The notes beneath the pieces are model-generated. The model did no database searches. It saw only the letters and a program-made list of their open reading frames with translations, and was not told the origin of the DNA. From UBA3103 sp002365855 (GTDB taxonomy: Bacteria > Bacillota > Desulfotomaculia > Desulfotomaculales > Pelotomaculaceae): a stretch of 7,766 nt of DNA. The position numbers and the translations under genes were made by a program. The stretch is taken from the NCBI GenBank assembly GCA_030627625.1, contig DAOURR010000077.1, positions 1 to 7,766 on the forward strand. Direction: 5' to 3'. Below are positions 5,461-7,766 of the stretch, piece by piece; positions within the stretch are counted from its first letter, which is position 1; each line of letters opens with the position of its first letter.

Positions 5461-6675
5461 GTGCTTGCTTTAAATGAGCAACTGGAAATAATAAAGAGGG
5501 GCGCGGTTGAAATTGTGCCTGAAAGCGAACTCGTGGACAAGCTCAAGGCATCAATTGACAAAGGTAAGCCACTTAAAATAAAACTCGGCTTGGATCCTAC
5601 AGCCCCTGATATTCATCTGGGCCATACAGTGGTTTTACACAAGTTAAGGCAGTTCCAGGACCTGGGGCACCAGGTGGTTTTGATCCTGGGTGACTTTACG
5701 GCGCGTATCGGTGACCCCACCGGAAAGTCGGAAACACGCAAACAGCTTACCGAAGAGCAGGTTTTGTCTAACGCTAAAACATACGAAAGACAAATATTTA
5801 AAATCCTAGACCGTGAGCGGACCAAAGTTGTTTTTAACAGCCAGTGGCTTGCGCCTCTGAATTTTGTCCAGGTTATTGAACTTGCCGCCAAATATACTTT
5901 GGCGAGAATGCTCGAGAGGGATGATTTTAATAAACGTTTTAAAGAAGGCCTGCCTATCAGCATCCATGAGTTGTTCTATCCGCTGATGCAGGGTTATGAC
6001 TCAGTAGCGCTGGAAGCGGACATAGAGCTGGGGGGAACAGATCAGAAATTCAATCTTCTCATGGGCCGCACTTTGCAAAAAGAATACGGCCAGGAGCCGC
6101 AGGTAGCTTTAATGATGCCTATTTTGGAAGGGCTGGACGGCGTCCAGAAAATGAGTAAAAGCCTGGGTAACTATATTGGTATAGATGAACCGCCCAGGGA
6201 GATGTATGGCAAGACTATGTCTCTTTCTGACGAATTAATGCTTCGTTATTTTGAACTGGTCACAGCAGTTCCCCTGGATGAACTCAAAGCCATCGAATCC
6301 GGCCTGAAAGATGGAGGACTGCACCCTAGGGATGTAAAGATGAGGCTGGCGCGAGAAATAGTAACCCAGTATCATGGTCTAGAGGACGCAAAAGCTTCGG
6401 AAGAAGAGTTTAAAAGGATTTTTCAGCAAAAGCAGCTGCCTGACGATATGCCAGAATTTAAACCTTCTGAGGACATGATTGAAAGCGTGTGGCTGCCGAA
6501 GCTGATGGTCGCTTCGGGTAGCATAAGCAGTACGAGTCAGGCCAGACGTTTGATTCAGGAAGGCGGGGTTAAAATAGACGGAATAAAAATTGACGATCCC
6601 AATATTTTAGTCACTCCCTCTGTCGGTATGGTTGTGCAGGTAGGAAAACGTAAATTTTTTCGCATTATAAAATAA
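5461..6675 (+). CDS. tyrS: Tyrosyl-tRNA synthetase, KMSKS type
   Basis: This 404-residue cytosolic class I aminoacyl-tRNA synthetase charges tRNA-Tyr with tyrosine using ATP. The GTG start at 5461 has AAAGGGG (5447-5453) 7 bases upstream. The HIGH signature appears as HLGH (52-55) in GLDPTAPDIHLGH. GGTDQ (191-195) belongs to the active-site fold and KMSKS (230-234) is the ATP-binding loop. A C-terminal S4 RNA-binding domain spans about 341-404. The exact KMSKS and the length of about 400 residues put it in the TyrZ-like subgroup rather than the Geobacillus TyrRS type, which has KFGKT. It is monocistronic, with its own promoter and terminator. Its stop TAA is followed at once by TGA, inside a 15-base tandem repeat. 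Confidence 0.98.
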   Translation: MLALNEQLEIIKRGAVEIVPESELVDKLKASIDKGKPLKIKLGLDPTAPDIHLGHTVVLHKLRQFQDLGHQVVLILGDFTARIGDPTGKSETRKQLTEEQVLSNAKTYERQIFKILDRERTKVVFNSQWLAPLNFVQVIELAAKYTLARMLERDDFNKRFKEGLPISIHELFYPLMQGYDSVALEADIELGGTDQKFNLLMGRTLQKEYGQEPQVALMMPILEGLDGVQKMSKSLGNYIGIDEPPREMYGKTMSLSDELMLRYFELVTAVPLDELKAIESGLKDGGLHPRDVKMRLAREIVTQYHGLEDAKASEEEFKRIFQQKQLPDDMPEFKPSEDMIESVWLPKLMVASGSISSTSQARRLIQEGGVKIDGIKIDDPNILVTPSVGMVVQVGKRKFFRIIK

Positions 6676-6702
6676 TGATTAAAAAAATAATGATTAAAAA
6701 AA
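6673..6702. repeat. Two-copy 15-base tandem repeat over the tyrS stop
   Basis: The unit TAATGATTAAAAAAA occurs at 6673-6687 and again at 6688-6702. The first copy supplies the tyrS stop codon TAA and a second stop TGA directly after it. The A-run of the second copy forms the 5' arm of the tyrS terminator. It probably arose by local duplication or slippage. Confidence 0.85.
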
Positions 6703-6725
6703 AGGACACAAATGGTCCTTTTTTT
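6696..6725. terminator. Terminator of tyrS, symmetrical
   Basis: An A-run plus GGAC (6696-6707) pairs with GTCC plus a T-run (6715-6725) around an ACAAATG loop. The A-run on one side and T-run on the other mean it could act on either strand. Here its job is to end tyrS and isolate yunB. Confidence 0.85.
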
Positions 6726-6835
6726 GTTTTTTAGCTATCATTTAATTTAGTTAGACATAAATTAATATACAACGTATCGTTTTGGCGTGGTGTAAAAACC
6801 CTTTTCTAAATCGGCGCTTTTCTGGGGGTGACCAA

Positions 6836-7492
6836 ATGTTTAAAAGAAAACGCAGACTTGCGTCAACCTTTGCCTTGGCTTTTCTTATTACTATTGTTTT
6901 TGGCATTCTTCTGCTTTTTGACTTAACGCTTAGAAGGGCTTTTTATGATATCGCCGAGGTGAGGGCCGTCCAACTGGCGACCGAGGCAGTGCATAACGCG
7001 CTGCAGCAGGAGGTTGCCAATGAGGGGATGCAGTACCAGGATTTTATATTTATACATAAAGACAGCCAGGGACAAGTCGCGCTGATGCAGACCAATACAG
7101 TCAAAATAAATAAGGTTGCCGCCAGTACTACACTGGCCGTGCAAAAAACCCTGGAAAACTTCAGATGGCAATCATTTGACATTCCTCTCGGTGAAGTCTT
7201 GGGTGTGCCTCTTTTGGCCCATTATGGGCCAAGGGTGAGATATCATATTATGCCGGTTGGCTCGGTGAGGGTTAACGTGTTAGATAAATTTGAATCAGCG
7301 GGTATTAACCAGACCCGGCATTCTATCTATTTGAGTTTCAGTACTAACGTTCGTATTGTCATTCCTTCCAAGGGTGGGGAGACAGTTATCGCATCAGATG
7401 TGCCGTTGGCGGAAAGCATTATTGTGGGCAGTGTGCCCAGAACCTTCATAACTTTGTCAGGTGGTATTTTAGGCGACGGAAGTATCAAATAG
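6836..7492 (+). CDS. yunB: Sporulation protein YunB family
   Basis: This encodes 218 residues from the ATG at 6836, preceded by GGGGGTGA (6824-6831). An in-frame ATG-less extension to 6782 is not supported by an SD. A basic N-terminus (KRKRR) and one hydrophobic segment (about 10-30) indicate a single-pass membrane protein with most of its mass outside. The body resembles B. subtilis YunB in order: the ATEAVHNALQQEV region, DFIFIHKDSQGQV (69-81), NTVKINKV (87-94), GPRVRYHIMPVGSV (131-144), AGINQTRHSIYL (155-166), IVIPS and a C-terminal DVPLAESIIVGSVP (188-201). In B. subtilis yunB is under sigma-E and is needed for efficient sporulation; its biochemical role is unknown. CATAAATT at 6756-6763 resembles a sigma-E -10, but no convincing -35 was found. 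Confidence 0.9.
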   Translation: MFKRKRRLASTFALAFLITIVFGILLLFDLTLRRAFYDIAEVRAVQLATEAVHNALQQEVANEGMQYQDFIFIHKDSQGQVALMQTNTVKINKVAASTTLAVQKTLENFRWQSFDIPLGEVLGVPLLAHYGPRVRYHIMPVGSVRVNVLDKFESAGINQTRHSIYLSFSTNVRIVIPSKGGETVIASDVPLAESIIVGSVPRTFITLSGGILGDGSIK

Positions 7493-7539
7493 TATCGGGT
7501 TGTAAGAATTACAGAGCTTGTGCTGATATTGCATGAATA

Positions 7540-7568
7540 TTAACGATAATAACGCAGCATACTATAAT
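7540..7568 (+). promoter_or_regulatory. Candidate sigma-A promoter after yunB
   Basis: TTAACG (7540-7545) lies 17 bases before a consensus TATAAT (7563-7568). A possible stem, TAACGCAG (7550-7557) with CTGTGTTA (7572-7579), brackets the -10. Any gene served lies beyond the window, so function is unproven. Confidence 0.35.
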
Positions 7569-7607
7569 TTACTGTGTTAAACTAAAATATTTCCTTTCTT
7601 TGCTGCC

Positions 7608-7637
7608 TTGACAGATGATAACACTGTGTGATAAATT
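7608..7637 (+). promoter_or_regulatory. Candidate promoter with an operator-like dyad
   Basis: A consensus -35 TTGACA (7608-7613) is followed after 18 bases by a weaker TAAATT (7632-7637). The spacer holds the dyad ATAACAC-T-GTGTGAT (7618-7632), 6 of 7 arm positions symmetric, placed where a repressor would block polymerase. No gene follows inside the window. Confidence 0.35.
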
Positions 7638-7681
7638 TATAAAGCTCCATGGCGGGCGATAAAAAAAGGGTTAATTGAAAA

Positions 7682-7766
7682 TGTAAATTCCAGTTTGCAA
7701 AAGTAAATTCCACAGAGCTGGTTTGGTTGAAAAAGTCCGTGTTTGCATGCTTTTAAGCAGGTTTAT
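7682..7766 (+). mobile_element. Possible left end of an IS21-like element
   Basis: The 10-mer GTAAATTCCA occurs twice at exactly 20-base spacing (7683-7692 and 7703-7712), starting just after a TG at 7682-7683. IS21-family elements begin with TG and carry several short direct repeats at their ends that bind the transposase, before istA starts some way inside. The sequence fits that pattern, but istA/istB would lie beyond the window, so the call rests on the repeats alone. A different repeat-bound regulatory site is the main alternative. Confidence 0.35.

Overview
The window looks like chromosome of an anaerobic, endospore-forming Firmicute of the Desulfotomaculum/Pelotomaculum type (Peptococcaceae). 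This is inferred from four things: a sporulation gene of the YunB family, AT-rich intergenic DNA with sigma-A type promoters and T-tailed terminators, strong Shine-Dalgarno (SD) sites with some GTG/TTG starts, and a succinate dehydrogenase/fumarate reductase whose membrane subunit is the dihaem, Wolinella-type cytochrome b. The genus call is inference only.

Layout. 1-58 is a compact palindromic element that can fold as a three-way junction, perhaps the edge of an IS200/IS605-type element. 135-371 is a complete tRNA-Cys(GCA) unit with promoter, encoded CCA and terminator. 450-543 has nested stem-loops with no gene. 630-854 (+) and 877-1197 (-) are convergent small genes for cysteine-containing, probably metal-binding proteins of unknown function. 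1207-1974 is a 768-base AT-rich gap; it holds the promoter of the minus-strand gene and, nearer the next operon, several possible RNA structures.

1993-5299 is a tight three-gene operon, sdhC-sdhA-sdhB, ending in a strong terminator. All expected cofactor ligands are present: four haem histidines in SdhC, the flavin-linking histidine and catalytic residues in SdhA, and the ligands of the [2Fe-2S], [4Fe-4S] and [3Fe-4S] clusters in SdhB. The products form a membrane-bound succinate:menaquinone oxidoreductase or fumarate reductase. Sequence alone does not give the direction. In syntrophic propionate degraders this enzyme oxidises succinate in the methylmalonyl-CoA pathway.

5395-6725 is a monocistronic tyrS unit (KMSKS-type tyrosyl-tRNA synthetase) with its own promoter and terminator and no room for a T-box leader. 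6836-7492 is the yunB-like sporulation gene. 7493-7766 has no gene; it carries two possible promoters, one with an operator-like dyad, and ends in a 20-base-period direct repeat that may be the end of an IS21-like element running out of the window.

Most of the window is housekeeping and central metabolism. I see no clear new multi-gene system. The least explained parts are the folded element at the left edge, the long structured leader before sdhC, and the two small cysteine-containing genes.
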